From Craspedostauros australis (lineage: Eukaryota > Bacillariophyta > Bacillariophyceae > Mastogloiales > Achnanthaceae): a stretch of DNA of 64,000 bases. The stretch covers positions 2,393,001 to 2,457,000 of the forward strand of contig JAMXDE010000009.1 in NCBI GenBank assembly GCA_026770025.1, written 5' to 3'. Both the position numbers and the translations under genes were made by a program. Each line of letters opens with the position of its first letter. The stretch's first letter is position 1. The notes below the pieces were generated by a model, which did not search any database, was not told the origin of the DNA, and was given only the letters and a program-made list of their open reading frames with translations. Positions 43,972 to 56,149 of the stretch are shown here, in pieces.

Positions 43972-45546
43972 TCAGTCCGATGCAAAGCACTTTGCCACAA
44001 ACCCTTCTTCACCCTTGCCCCGACGTGCGTTCCATACTTCACGCTGGTACCACATCTGACACTGCGTGCCGGACACTTTGGCGGCCAGCAACCCAAATCG
44101 ACCCAACCCGTACGCGATGCACTTGGCTTGGCTCGCCAGGAACAGCTCGACAAACGTGGCATCGTACGATGCTGCGGATGCACCGCGTTGTTGATCCAAA
44201 TGCAGGACTGCTGTCTGTGCTTCGTTCGATGTCAACAGCTGCATGGATGGATCAAGGCTATTCGTGTCCCTGAGATCCGCAATGAGATCCGCCGAGTCCG
44301 CGTAAATGAATACTGGCAGGCGCCGTTGATGCGATACGGCGCGAAAGTCCATGGATTGCTGCACACACCGCAAAGCATGCATCGCCTGCTGAATGGCATG
44401 ATCCTTGGAGGCACCGTGCCATGCCAGTCCATTGGAGTCTGCGGAGATGGATCGATTTCGTGAGCCATCTCTTTTCGCTTGGGAATTGGTATTGCTGTAT
44501 TGAGCGTGTGTGGTGGACGTTGCTGGTTGCAACAGAGTTTGGTGTTCATCCTTGGCCACCCCCATGGGATACCGCACTCGCCAATGCACAGCAGCATACT
44601 GGCCAGCAGGGATGTTCCATTTCCGCTGGATCTCCTCCACCTTGTGCTGTATTCTTGGATGTGGCCGAAACAGCAGATGGAACAGGTGGCTGTACGTGCC
44701 GAATGGCAGCGGCGACTGGCCATCTCGCACCAACCGTTCATCCAGGACGTGGTTCATTTCGTGTGCTGTCAGTTTGTATTTCAGCACTTTGCGATCGCGC
44801 CAAGTAGTTGCTGCGCGTTCGATTGCCTGGTCAATTCTGCTTGACCAGTTCGGCATTTCCACGTTGGCTTCCTGCTTGAGGATCTGATGGAACAGCAGCA
44901 TCGACGGATCTTTGCGCAGCATCTCTGTGATGCGCAATGACGCCGGCACCATCCAATTGAGCAACGGCGGGGCAGATTCATCTGCAGCATTCATCGCACT
45001 TGTCACCGGCAGCAAGTACTGATCGATGCATGGTTCCTCCCACCACACCATCCACACCCTCCCAGTGCGATGTGCCAGATAGATGTCCCATTCCAGCTGT
45101 CCCAGACGGTCATGCAAACCACCACAGAAATTGCGACAGTGACGAATCAGCAAGGGTGGTGCATCAGGGTTGGTGTAAATGGCCTCGTCTGGAAACTTGG
45201 AACGCATCTCGTAGTGCCATTGCAAGTACGACTGCATCCATTGGGGCAGCTGTGCAAAGTGATGGTGCAAATATTGCATGGATGGCTGCGTATTGGTATT
45301 GGGTGACGACCATTTGGGATGAGACGGATGTGTCATCATCGAATCTGTCCGACCGTCGATGGTATGAAACGCGAAAGACTGCAGAGAATGATGCATTGTC
45401 CAATGTACCATCGCGGCCATCGCCACCATCACCATCAGCATGATGCCTGGCCTTGTTCTTATGAACGCCAGCAGCCTCGTGGCAATGGGCCTCGCCCGTC
45501 TTCTCTTGTCGCCATGATGATGATGTAGTTTGAAGGAGCGGATCAT
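43972..45546 (-). CDS. Type II membrane glycosyltransferase-like protein (fucosyltransferase-like)
   Basis: 524 residues from ATG 45546. The frame is open to 45912, but the upstream part lacks a better start. A basic His-rich tail (FKLHHHHGDKRRRARPIATR) and one membrane segment (IMLMVMVAMAAMVHW) give a type II Golgi-like topology. The lumenal part has RHCRNFCGGLHDRLGQLEWD, resembling the G-G-x-x-D-R-L donor-site entry of O-/alpha-1,6-fucosyltransferase-like enzymes, YAAVHWRVRYPMG with a conserved HxR-like motif, and FIYADSADLIADL. The end YDATFVELFLASQAKCIAYG...GRFGLLAAKVS matches the C-terminal part of that fold. Donor and acceptor are unknown. It is tandem on the minus strand with the secreted PT-repeat gene. 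Confidence 0.65.
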   Translation of the reverse strand: MIRSFKLHHHHGDKRRRARPIATRLLAFIRTRPGIMLMVMVAMAAMVHWTMHHSLQSFAFHTIDGRTDSMMTHPSHPKWSSPNTNTQPSMQYLHHHFAQLPQWMQSYLQWHYEMRSKFPDEAIYTNPDAPPLLIRHCRNFCGGLHDRLGQLEWDIYLAHRTGRVWMVWWEEPCIDQYLLPVTSAMNAADESAPPLLNWMVPASLRITEMLRKDPSMLLFHQILKQEANVEMPNWSSRIDQAIERAATTWRDRKVLKYKLTAHEMNHVLDERLVRDGQSPLPFGTYSHLFHLLFRPHPRIQHKVEEIQRKWNIPAGQYAAVHWRVRYPMGVAKDEHQTLLQPATSTTHAQYSNTNSQAKRDGSRNRSISADSNGLAWHGASKDHAIQQAMHALRCVQQSMDFRAVSHQRRLPVFIYADSADLIADLRDTNSLDPSMQLLTSNEAQTAVLHLDQQRGASAASYDATFVELFLASQAKCIAYGLGRFGLLAAKVSGTQCQMWYQREVWNARRGKGEEGFVAKCFASD

Positions 45547-45977
45547 GAAGGACGGCGCAGTCTCGCACGCTCTTTGTACTTCCAGAGGTCTGTATGCCGC
45601 TGTAGAGTATTTGATGCCACCAATACCACCGTTTCCGGCGCCACCGCCACGAGTGTTGTGATCTTTGTTGACGTTACTGTGTTGTTTGATGAAGGTGATG
45701 GGAGTGTGATGATTGATGATTCGCGGTGACCATTGTGCGCAATTCGGCACAAGACAAAACAACGCCAACGTCAACAACGGTGGCAACAACGAAGAGACAT
45801 TTGGCACCAAGATAGTATCCTTGATTCGATTAGTGACTGAGAGAGTGTAGAAGACACAAGCGAAGCTAGAGTTTTCATCATGGTCACAGAGTGCTCTGCT
45901 TTGCCAGCACAAAATAGGAAAATGATGGTAGAGTACGAATTAGAGCATGCTGGTATGTGTGGTTGCGCATGTGATGA
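45547..45977. other. Spacer between glycosyltransferase-like and PT-repeat genes
   Basis: 431 bases, open in the glycosyltransferase frame but without a better start codon. It probably holds that gene's promoter and the 3' end of the PT-repeat gene. Confidence 0.55.
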
Positions 45978-48656
45978 TTATACGACTTCGCAGGCAGATG
46001 GGACTGGTCCAGGGCAGTCTGCGGCGTTGTCGATTACATACGTCTCGTCGGCTGACGCGCACAATGGTCCTCGGGCGCAATTGGTACAGGGGGCTGTTAA
46101 ATTGGTACAGACTTCTGCTCTGACGATGATGTCATTGGTTGCACTGATGCTGAGGCCAAGACCATAGCACGTGTTGGCACCCGAGCACGCACCGTCTTCG
46201 ATGATCACGCTTCCTCGAATTTTGGTATCGGAGCGATGCACATCAGAACAAGAAAACCTCCCTTGGCACGCATTCTTTCCAATGAAGACACTTACCACGA
46301 CCGGTGTCGTGGTTGTAGACCCTTGGATGCCCTTCTGCGCAAGGCTAGCGCATGCCTGTGTGTCCATCACATGCTCCTTCTTCAACTCGTATATCGCCAA
46401 AGGTAAAAAACCCATATTTGTACAACTCAATCCTGCAACACAAGCTCTTGGCCCAATCACCCTGAACCCGACTTCAGCACCAGCAGTTGGCTGACCTCCG
46501 AAATTGCCCAACCCGTGGCAAGAAGATGGTCCCTTGCAGCTGTCAAGTATGATTGCGTTGGGACGTGTGCGTCCGCATGCCTGAGACCCGGTACATGAAC
46601 CTGAGCTCACTGTCATGACACCACCATTAGCAGGTTGAACGGTGCAATCAATACCACCACGGCAGCATGAGCCATTGCATGCCTTCGTCACCACAGTCCC
46701 GCTCCCAGTGAAGAGCTTCGTGTCCTCCTTCGCTATCGCCAACAATGCGCTGGTCACACTTTCGTCGTTCTTGATCTTGTCAAAGCGTTTCTGCGCCACC
46801 TGCAACGCCACAGGCTGTGGAGGGTCTTTATCGTTGCATCCAAAGATGCTCTTGATCATCTTGCTCTTCCCCTCATCAGTCAGAGCATCAACCTCAGAGA
46901 CGAAGTCCGCGCATGTGCCTGTTGCACCATCGCACACTACGTCACCAGTAATCGCATTGAACATTGAGTTGCCATCTCCCGGTGTTGAGAGACATCCTAC
47001 GGATAAGGTTGCCCGGGTGATAGTTGGGATGGATGTGGGAGCTGAAGTAGGAACCGATGTGGGAGCTGGCGTTGGAGCCGATGTCGGAGCCGCTGTTGGA
47101 GCCGATGTGGGAACAGATGTGGGTTCAACCGACACGGTGGGAAATGGGGTGGGAAAGAACGTTGGACACTCAGTTGGCAATTCGTCCTTACCAACGCAAT
47201 ACTCCTCCACCTTGTCACCCGTTGGAAGGAAGTTTGTGTCCCTGCCTCCCTTGGGACATGCTTCCCCCACATCACTGATGAGATACACCTCATCAAACTT
47301 GCACTCTGTCTTCGTCATGCATGCCCAACAGCTCTGAACACCGCCACAACCACCAGGAGGGACGATGATATCCGTCCTCATCCTGTCATTCAAGCCAAGC
47401 TTCTCGCATGAGCCTTCATCAGCACAACCACCATCGCCGATGGTCAGGCTTCCTGCAATCTTGCCACCAGGAAAATGACTCACAGTGGAATGGGCAAACC
47501 TGCAGGCATTGCTGCCAACGCAAGCTTTCGAGCCAATGTGGATGTGACTTTGATAGCGAAAGGATGGTGCGGATTGTGCGACGCGGCGTCCAGCTGAAGT
47601 ACATGCTTCGGTACCGATACACGCACCCTCCTGGATGGTCACGTCGCCGCTGGACAGATGCCCCACTCCCTTGCAGGATTGCGCGCTGGTGCATGCACCT
47701 TCACCAACGAAGGTCACTCCTGTGATGAAGGGATTTATCTTGCTCTGATTCATCAACTCACAGGCACTCGCGCCAGTGCAGGAGGAATCGAGAATGAGAG
47801 GGTTCGGCCCCATGTCCTTGCAGGCGCTGCTGTCGGTACATGCTGTGATGGCGATAGTCATGAATGGAGGAGAATTGGAGGCGGAACCGCTGACTGAGGT
47901 GCATCCCGATGACCCTTGGCAGCATGGATTGGCGACAGATGGAGATTGGGCTATTCCGATGGTCATGCACGCCGCCTTCATTGCATCAGGTCGTTCGGTG
48001 ACAAGGATTGGGTTCGTGGCAGCGATCAAGGCCAATTGGCCAGCAAGCATGTCATCCGATGCGTACTTGTTGAAGAGCTTGCGAGCGGCTCCTTCTCCAA
48101 GGTTCCCTGCGCATCCAAAGAAGTTCTGCAATGCCATGGATTCCCTCACGGCGATCACAGCCTCACGGCATGATGGCTTGGCAGAGTTGCAGATGATGAT
48201 CTTGGGTTTGGCTTCATATGGTGTGAGGATGGTGGGGCCATCGGGCTTGCAGACAACGGAGATGGTGGAATCGAAATCCATCGGAGGAGCTGATGGAACT
48301 GGAGCTGGTGGCGAGGTCGGCGATGGGGTCGGAGAGCGTGTGGGATCGGCTGTTGGATGAGCGCTTGGAATCCATGTGGGCATGGTGGTTAGATCTGCAG
48401 CCTCATTGGAGGTCGAAGGCATTGGTGATGGCGGAATGGAGGGATCCAAGACTTCGTTTTTGTTTGTTTTGGCACCCTTGTTGTTGCCAACGCCGACAAC
48501 AGCCTTGATTGTGCGAGTGGCTTGCAATGCCAGGTGCATTTCATCCACAACGTCCATGGTCTTATCTCCGTTGAGGCGTGCTTCAGCCACCGTCATGAAG
48601 GCAAGAAGGAAAATGGCGGTGGCGATTGTTTTGGTGTTGATCATAATGATCATCAT
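45978..48656 (-). CDS. Secreted Cys-rich protein with PT-repeat spacers and internally duplicated module
   Basis: 892 residues starting at the ATGATG at 48656. A signal peptide (TIATAIFLLAFMTVAEARLN) is followed by a Pro/Thr/Ser spacer (SAHPTADPTRSPTPSPTSPP). Module 1 (about residues 130-480) and module 2 (about 545-890) are homologous: each has a FFGC/IFGC segment and then repeated C-x5-6-C units spaced by hydrophobic strands (for example VIIEDGACSGANTC, LTIGDGGCADEGSC). A second spacer, SAPTAAPTSAPTPAPTSVPT, lies between the modules. The layout suggests a disulphide-bonded beta-solenoid-like cell-surface or frustule-associated protein. PT spacers of this kind are frequent in diatom secreted proteins. 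No catalytic motif is seen. A decayed partial copy lies at 56.15-56.83 kb. Confidence 0.85.
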   Translation of the reverse strand: MMIIMINTKTIATAIFLLAFMTVAEARLNGDKTMDVVDEMHLALQATRTIKAVVGVGNNKGAKTNKNEVLDPSIPPSPMPSTSNEAADLTTMPTWIPSAHPTADPTRSPTPSPTSPPAPVPSAPPMDFDSTISVVCKPDGPTILTPYEAKPKIIICNSAKPSCREAVIAVRESMALQNFFGCAGNLGEGAARKLFNKYASDDMLAGQLALIAATNPILVTERPDAMKAACMTIGIAQSPSVANPCCQGSSGCTSVSGSASNSPPFMTIAITACTDSSACKDMGPNPLILDSSCTGASACELMNQSKINPFITGVTFVGEGACTSAQSCKGVGHLSSGDVTIQEGACIGTEACTSAGRRVAQSAPSFRYQSHIHIGSKACVGSNACRFAHSTVSHFPGGKIAGSLTIGDGGCADEGSCEKLGLNDRMRTDIIVPPGGCGGVQSCWACMTKTECKFDEVYLISDVGEACPKGGRDTNFLPTGDKVEEYCVGKDELPTECPTFFPTPFPTVSVEPTSVPTSAPTAAPTSAPTPAPTSVPTSAPTSIPTITRATLSVGCLSTPGDGNSMFNAITGDVVCDGATGTCADFVSEVDALTDEGKSKMIKSIFGCNDKDPPQPVALQVAQKRFDKIKNDESVTSALLAIAKEDTKLFTGSGTVVTKACNGSCCRGGIDCTVQPANGGVMTVSSGSCTGSQACGRTRPNAIILDSCKGPSSCHGLGNFGGQPTAGAEVGFRVIGPRACVAGLSCTNMGFLPLAIYELKKEHVMDTQACASLAQKGIQGSTTTTPVVVSVFIGKNACQGRFSCSDVHRSDTKIRGSVIIEDGACSGANTCYGLGLSISATNDIIVRAEVCTNLTAPCTNCARGPLCASADETYVIDNAADCPGPVPSACEVV

Positions 48657-49050
48657 GGTTGTCGCGCCGTATGGTATGTTGTGGAGTGATGGAACGATGG
48701 GATTCGTTGCTGGCTTGTTGCTGTTGCTGTAAGTTTCCGATTTGAGTTGGAGCTTGTTTATTTTGTGAGGAGAATGATTCTGACGATGATGATGGTCCTT
48801 TTGCTTCCTGTTTTCCCCTCAGACACCGTCAAGAGCAAGGGGCTTCGACTGTTGGAGTTGGAGAGCACATGTTTGGTGATGTGTGTGGATGTTGCACTTG
48901 GTCGCGTTGAGTTGAGATGAGTTCGATTGACTTCACTCATGGCGGAATACCTGATGCATCGAAACGCACCCTGATACCAACTGCGGTTGAAGTCTGCGTG
49001 GGCCACCCTCAGAGTTGGAGATGAAGTATCAGAAACCACGAACCAACCTT

Positions 49051-49296
49051 CGCATGCAGGATGGATCCGTTCGCATCGTGTTGTGATGTGCGAAACGTTG
49101 TCCCCATGGCGTTGCTGTTGCTTCGCCAGATCAACATGACATTGGCTTACTTCAGCCCGTGCCCTTGTCTGTTCCTTCGCTCTTGTTTTTGCTCTCACTC
49201 TCATTCTCATTCTCGCTTTTGATCTTGGGTTTGATCTTGTTCTGTGAATACCGGAGTGTCATCAGAGAGACACTTCACTTCACGTCGCATCGGAGC
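49051..49296. repeat. Diverged direct repeat, copy A
   Basis: It shares GCAGGAT-GATCCGTTCGCA at its left end and GTTCCTTCGCTCTTG...GATCTTG, then AGAGA-CACTTCACTTCAC, at its right end with copy B 400 bases downstream. The middle is diverged. Confidence 0.65.
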
Positions 49297-49448
49297 CTTG
49301 GCGCATCTTTCCATCCATCAGACTGTAATACCATGCACTCCAATCGTGCAGATGTCTGCTGCAGTTTGTGGGAGGTTAACGCGAAGGATCGGTGGATCAA
49401 TGGAGCAACCTTTGCATGGAGTACTTGTAGTAGTACTCGTTCTTGCGC

Positions 49449-49668
49449 TCGTATGCAGGATTGATACGTTCGCACGTTGGGTTGATCGTGTCTGGAATTG
49501 CCATTGCTTTCGTGAGATTTCGCCGGCATATGTACCAGCAGAATGGCGGATTCCAAACTCGGAGCGTATCCTGTTGTGTTCCTTCGCTCTTGATCTTGCT
49601 TTTGACCTTGATCATGTTCTATGACGGTCTCGCAGCATCACGAGAGAGAGGCACTTCACTTCACATTG
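49449..49668. repeat. Diverged direct repeat, copy B
   Basis: Second copy of the 49051-49296 repeat (GCAGGATTGATACGTTCGCA at the left, GTTCCTTCGCTCTTGATCTTG and GGCACTTCACTTCACATTG at the right). This indicates a tandem duplication upstream of the PT-repeat gene. Confidence 0.65.
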
Positions 49669-52600
49669 AAGAGGAGTGCGTGTTGCTGATTGTGAACATC
49701 TGATTTGGGTTGCTGGTGGTTGGGGCGAAGCAGATCGGAGTGGCGGTAGTTGCGTATGAAGCGAGTCAGCGAGTGGACCAACCATTTGTGCTCGCTGATG
49801 TCACCTTTTTGGAATAGAACAATATAAAACATATCTTTTCAATCCTTGTAGTGTAAATTGCATAATCGAAAGCAATGAATGTTTCTTAAAGTTTATATTT
49901 TAAGTTTTATGGACCATCGAAGATATGGAGTCACTTGGGTCAAACAGAACAGGACACAGTGTTTATAGTTGAGTATTTCTTTGGTGTTCTGTGCGAATAG
50001 CAGAAGGTGTTCACTCACGCTCTTGATTCCAGTTTCCTTCCGCTTGTTCGTCGCAATGTCTATCGCAGAAGAATAGAAGTGGTCCGAAGAAGAACGTGAT
50101 ACCGGGTCCGTAAGACTTCAAATAGGCTATTATTCAAGAAACTAATTGTTCATTATTAATAAAGACACTCCAAGGATTACGAATCTTTAGCTGTTCCCTG
50201 ATATGATATGAATCCAAGATGTACCATACTTTTCGTTTACAAAACTACGTCAGCGCTGACGATGTGGCTGGATGCAAAATCGAACGCAAGTGACGGTTGT
50301 GATTGGCCATTTTCAGGACAAACTTCTTCAAGTCGTGCATCCTGGGCTCGGGCCACAAATTTGTTGTTTCTTGGACGAAACTTGGACTCTGCGCACGGCA
50401 AGTCATGGCAACAGCACTCTATCGTCAACTACGACGTGAGCATGAAGTGCGACAGCGGTCCTCGCCTGCACACAATAAGAGAACCATTGGAGATTGACGA
50501 AACTGTAGCAACCACTCTTCCACTCGCTTGCGTTCTTGCCATGATATTTGCAACACTCGCCACACCGCGATCTGATGGGGCTCCCGAAGCAGACGAGTTC
50601 CGAGCAGCCAAAGGAAGCAACACAAGGAGCAGCAGCAACAGCATCGATGGAAGCGTCCAAAACCCACGCAGGTGATGAACAGGATGGCCTCGTGAGCGCA
50701 TCCTCTACTGTGCATGGGCCAGCCAGTTCATACACAACGTGATATTTGTTGCAGTGGCGGTTGCAGTTGTATCATGGCTTGCAAGGACATGACTTGTGCC
50801 TTGCTCGTTCATCGCATTGTCGCACCGAACTCAAAAGACGCGATTGATCATGCAGATGAGAAGTTGGAAGGAATGCTGAAGGGCAGCATGGCAGAACCAG
50901 AAGAGATGAAAGTGGTGCTCAATCATGCTGGCAACATACTTGGCGCTATTTCGTGATCTCCCATTCGCTGCAGTCATTAGGCGATTATCGACTGGTGGTT
51001 TCGTTTGCAGCTGTGGCAATTAGTGAGAGCAGAGCAGAGTAGCCCATCGACCACTTCCATTGGCGTGATGGGGCAACAGAGAACAGACTAGCAAAATAGC
51101 ACAGCAACACATACTCAGAGTACATAGTGATTACGACTGCATGGTGAGTGCTTGTTGTATCAAGTGTTCTCGTTGAGCTAGAACACCATTGCGACGATCC
51201 CAGCAATCGCCAATTGCAAAATTCAATGAAGCATCACCAGAAACACAATACAGAATATGACTACAGCGTCGTTGTTGTACCAGCAAACAGGCATCAGACC
51301 TGAAGAGTCTACTCGTGTTGTGTCATTCTGCTCGACAGCTATATCCAATTCACGCGGCTTCAACTGCTTCGTCGATCAAAAGGAAATCAACTCTGCTTCG
51401 GCATATGGTGCAGAAGAAAATCCGGATAGCTGGCCCCATGGTGGACCCGATGTAGATCTGGTCAAAGTTCTGTCACTGCTATTTTTCAGTAGTGACGTCA
51501 AAAAGTTGGCAGCCAGTTGGGTGTTGGCAACCACCTGATTGTGCTCATTCTCGACGTTTCCGACGGCGACGTTGAGACACATGATCTTCGTTGTCTGGAA
51601 CGTGATGGCGGCCTTGATCTCGTCGATCTTGCCTTGCATGTCATCTCCCAAGGCCAGAAGGGTTGGGAACTTGCCTTCCTTCGCCCAACCCGGTCACAAC
51701 AGACGCGGGTTCTGCTTGATCATGTTGGCGGAGGCGATGAAGAAATCATATCGCACAACCAACTTGCAACAAGCAGAGCGACCCTGTTTTTTCTTAACTA
51801 AAGGTTGTGATGGAAGTGAAACAGCCAACAGGATTCAAGATCGAAACCAGACCATGGAAAACTCAAAGTTGCCTTCAACAGAGCAATCGATTGAAAAATG
51901 ATAAATTTCAAGAACGGAAAGGTTTGTGCGTACCCATTTGGAATCCACAAGTCAGGATACAAAACAGTTCTTTTCTGCATCATTGCAAAGGTGACATCAA
52001 TGACCGACCGAGAGTCCAAGTATGTTTGTCACACACGATGCACATTCTACATATCGAGCTTCGCATCTGTGAACCGCCATCAGTCGTCAATTGCCGTCGT
52101 TCATGTGAAAGAGAATCAACAGTTCGACGCTTTCGTCTGCAAATTCACCAGATATATCATCCTCTAACTTCGTTTGCACGATTTGTTCGATAGTATGAAC
52201 ACAACCAAGGCTCCGTTGTCAACAATCCAGTACACGAGATGGCGTTATCTCAAGACACGTTAGCCTTCGTCAGAAACAAGGGGTTAAGGTTTTGTTGGCT
52301 TTGCGTCAATGAAATCGCAGGACACGATTGACTCTTGGTGCCTTTTTATATATACACCCTTGGAAATGCAGAGTCCAACAACTCCACTCACACAGAGGGC
52401 GAAAATTGTCTTGCAATCCGGTCCGTATGGAATACAAGAGAGTTTCATCAGACCTGATGTTCGAATTGTCTTTTCTGTTCACTGTTACCTTCACATTTGT
52501 TTTAATTTGATCCAGCCTTTCAGGACAAAGGTATTTTCATTTTGGCTTTGAGCCAAGATGTCGAAACACGCTGGTCTGATATTATTGTACATTTGTAAAC

Positions 52601-55600
52601 TGTGATTATTCTCTTCCAACTTTTCTTGCACATCCTCACAGTCATGCTCCTACGAGGGTGTGCATTCACTCTTATCTCCACGTCTTTGCAAGGAATTCTG
52701 CAAAGCAGCTTTCAACCTTCGACTGCGGCTGCTATTCAGCAAGTATTTTTTGTGGCGGGGCCGTAAAACAATCTGACTGATGTGCCATGGACGACACTGT
52801 TGAATCAACCGTTTTGCTAAGTCAGGAGGCCAAATTTGATATGAATATACATCTTTTTTAATTCGTTATTGCTTCTTCATTTGTGTCAAACATTTTCGTT
52901 TCGCGAAACTTCCACTCTTCTTACATGAATTGATAGAGCCGAAGTCGGCATGGTTTTCATCAATTTGGAATTGGAAAGTTATCACGTTGGTATTAGATCA
53001 ATGATGAGAGTATGGCTTTATGTTGAGATTCAAGTGTGCCTGACGCAAAGGCTTCAAGATATTCGCCGGTTCACGCATTCAAGGTGAATTGAAGTGTTAA
53101 CGACTTTGTCTGACAATAGCAAGAAAGAAAAATGATACTGTTGCTGGGGATAGCTGGAAGCGATACTTGCAACAGAAACGACTTCAGAGCAGTTTTTGCC
53201 GCGTGTACTTCACTCAAGGGTCGGATTCTGTGTGTGGAAGATCCAAACACTCCAAATATTGTTTCCAGTGCATTCATGAGCCCATTCCCAGAAAACATGG
53301 ACAGACCTATGTGCCCTGGCTTTTTGGTTTGTCGAGAAGCAAGGTCCACGAGGAACCAGCAAAAACACTTCGAGTGCATGCGAGGTGTCTGTAAATTTTT
53401 ATCAGTCTTTACTCCACTCCCTTGCGAATCCTTCAACGCAGATAAAGCGAGCAGAAACAGTTCAATTGATCTTTACCTTGTTTCAAGCATCATGAACGAA
53501 GAGGAGACACTCGCTTCTAACGAACGGAACCCGCCATGCCCCATGTTTTTTTCCGTGCTTCATGGCTTTGAGACGACCCACTGGTATGTTCATGGACAGA
53601 GTGATAGTTTGCATACGTGGAATACAATCGGGACTTGCAACGGGACACTCATTCTGTTGCGAAGCGGTCAGAACATGCGATCCGTGTAACATAGGTACTT
53701 ATAAATACTCCTATCACGTATCGCCATGAGGAAAGTATGGCTTGTTGATTTACTTTTATTCGAGCGCACTGTCCTGGTCTCACTTTATGCCTTCATTTTG
53801 GCTGATCGACAGAATCCAACACCGTTCTCACAGACAGAGAGTGATGTTGATAAACAACTGATCAGTATGGTTCCGACCAATACAGAAAACGAGCGTTCAC
53901 CCTTTCCCGACGAAGCGCCGGCTCGTCTCTTTGACACCGAGGTGGCTCGTGACATTCGATTCTTTCTCTCCACTCTACCATGCAATGGTCGGGTTCTTCA
54001 CAATGATGATTCTATCGACTGGAATCGGGCAACTGTCATACGCAACAACCGTGTCTTGGTTTCCGACTGTCATTGGTCTGTACCAAGACATCTTCCGTAT
54101 GCAGCTTTCGGGATTCGCTGAATACACAATCAGACAGGAATTACAAAGACGGCTTGTTCGTTCAAGTATGAAGGTGTCTGTTCAAAAAAATATCCGCTCG
54201 GGTTGTACTACATCCGTGTACGAGACTGGAGGTACAAAATGAACCGTCAAGTGAAACTGAGATATCGATTGGAACATGAACAAGCACGTTGCTCTAATCT
54301 CCATTGTCTTCAAAGTAGTGGGATTGAAACACAGAGTCCCTACTTCCATCGATGAAGGTAGATTGGTTTTGAGATGGTGCTCATCTTTGGTTCTCTGATT
54401 GCCTCCAGTGATAGACACCAGTCGAGTAACCTGAAAGAGATCTCTTACGCATGACCGAGAATCAGAACCTTGCTTATTCCGCCAGAAAGAGCAATGCACT
54501 ACAGACAAATACGTCGTGTTCGGACAACTTGGAGTATCCCATCCACCGATACAAATTTCGTTCACCACACAACATAAACAATAGACCTATGCATTCCGGG
54601 GGTTTTCTCACTGCAATCAGAGACTATTTGCAGTCTTGTCGTATGATTCGTTCTATCGTCCCAGTTAAGAACGTGACAATCATCAGGACAAAGGCTTGGT
54701 TAACTCTCACTCCAGAGTCCAAAATACCAGATTCGATTCTTCCTACGAACGTCAAAGCCAACACAGTTGCAAAGAGTTCCTACGACCATATCGCTTTCCT
54801 ATCCTGTGGTCCGAATACGGCACATGATCGGCACGAAGCGCGATTGTTGTCCACGATATAACAGAAGAGCAGTAGTGCTCTTGCAGAAGATACTTTGTGC
54901 TGAACTTACCATGAAGTGGTATTATCTGGTCACATCCACATAAATGCATGGATGTCAAGAATTTCGGTCGGGTATAGCTCTCTTCTGATCTGAAGGAAAC
55001 TCGTTTACCCCTTGGCTTCGTTTGGTTGATTCAATCATTTTGTCGACATTGGTTGGTCTGCTTCCAAACACCAATTCGATCAAGTTTATCACTTGATGCT
55101 ATTGCGTCACAAAGAAGAATGTGGGAAACGAACCGAACAGTCACAATTCCTTCCATTCTTTTCTTTCGATGTGCCGAACTCTCAAGCCACCACGGTTGGA
55201 CAAGCACAGAGGTACGGCAACATTGAGTCGTGCATGAAGCGAATGATGCAAGGACGAGCATTGACAAATATGGTCTTGATCATTCCACCACATGTAATTG
55301 CACACATGCGGTAAGTAAAGATGCAGGAAGTCTTGCGGAAAAGAGAGTATAAGTGCAGTTCCTGCGATTCGACTAGGTTGCTTCTCGTTTCCTTCCACAA
55401 CGAAACACGGTTCTACGCATGTACCCGACACACTGCATAGAGTTGATGGAATCCTCGAAATCATGACTCATGTTGCTCACGTTGATTGTGACGAACTGAG
55501 AGTTAACCACAGATGTAAGACCCGAGCTTCCGGGCCATTTCGGAAGTATCACCTATTTGTGGATTGGAGCCATCACTTGAGAACCATCCCCCTCAACGAG

Positions 55601-56149
55601 CCAGGGGGAGTCTCCTCTGTTTCGCCTGGAATTGTCGAGTTTTTGTGAATTCTATGGCTGAAGAGGAGTTGACAGGGACACCCAGCACCGTTATTAAGAT
55701 AGTTTCAATACAATAATATATCAGAGGCAACATCAATGCTCAGCATTTCAGACACACCTCTCTCGGGATTCAAATCCCTTTGAAATTGCTTCATTGGAGC
55801 TGTCCCCTTCGTCGTTGGTGGCTTGTTGTATCATTCATTGCACTGTCTCCATCACGTCTCTCTTCTCGTGTAGTTTCCCATTCGCCACCTTTGTTGATGT
55901 CGCACACTCCTTTGTTGACGACAACAACAACATCGATTTTATTATGCACCGTCGGCAATGGTTAAATTTCCTCGCGCTTTTGAATTTGCCAGGGCCATGA
56001 ATTCACTTCTACACCGATGCAATGCCTTTGAGTTCGCGGGCTCCAACATGCGCGTATCTGAAATCATCGTTCCATGCCCCTTCTTCGATTCGCATGGTGA
56101 TCCAAGCGTTGTTTCTTAAGCTTTGGCAAGGTACCCTCCCCAGACAAAT

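Larger units (their letters stand above)
48657..56149. other. Gene-poor, partly AT-rich region
   Basis: About 7.5 kb with no gene I can support. The left part (48.7-49.7 kb) holds the PT-gene promoter and a local duplication. From about 49.8 kb the base composition shifts towards A/T. Short frames occur on both strands (for example 50714-50956 +, 51376-51651 -, 53132-53689 +, 53726-54121 +, 53931-54242 +, 54451-54861 + and overlapping minus frames near 54.45-54.85 kb with one internal stop). None shows a recognisable domain, and several are open on both strands. Old, decayed genes or mobile elements are the likeliest explanation. Confidence 0.5.

Noticed and set aside
55758..55785. T-arm-like GGGATTCAAATCCC
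   Set aside because: No D-arm, anticodon arm or acceptor stem can be built around it.
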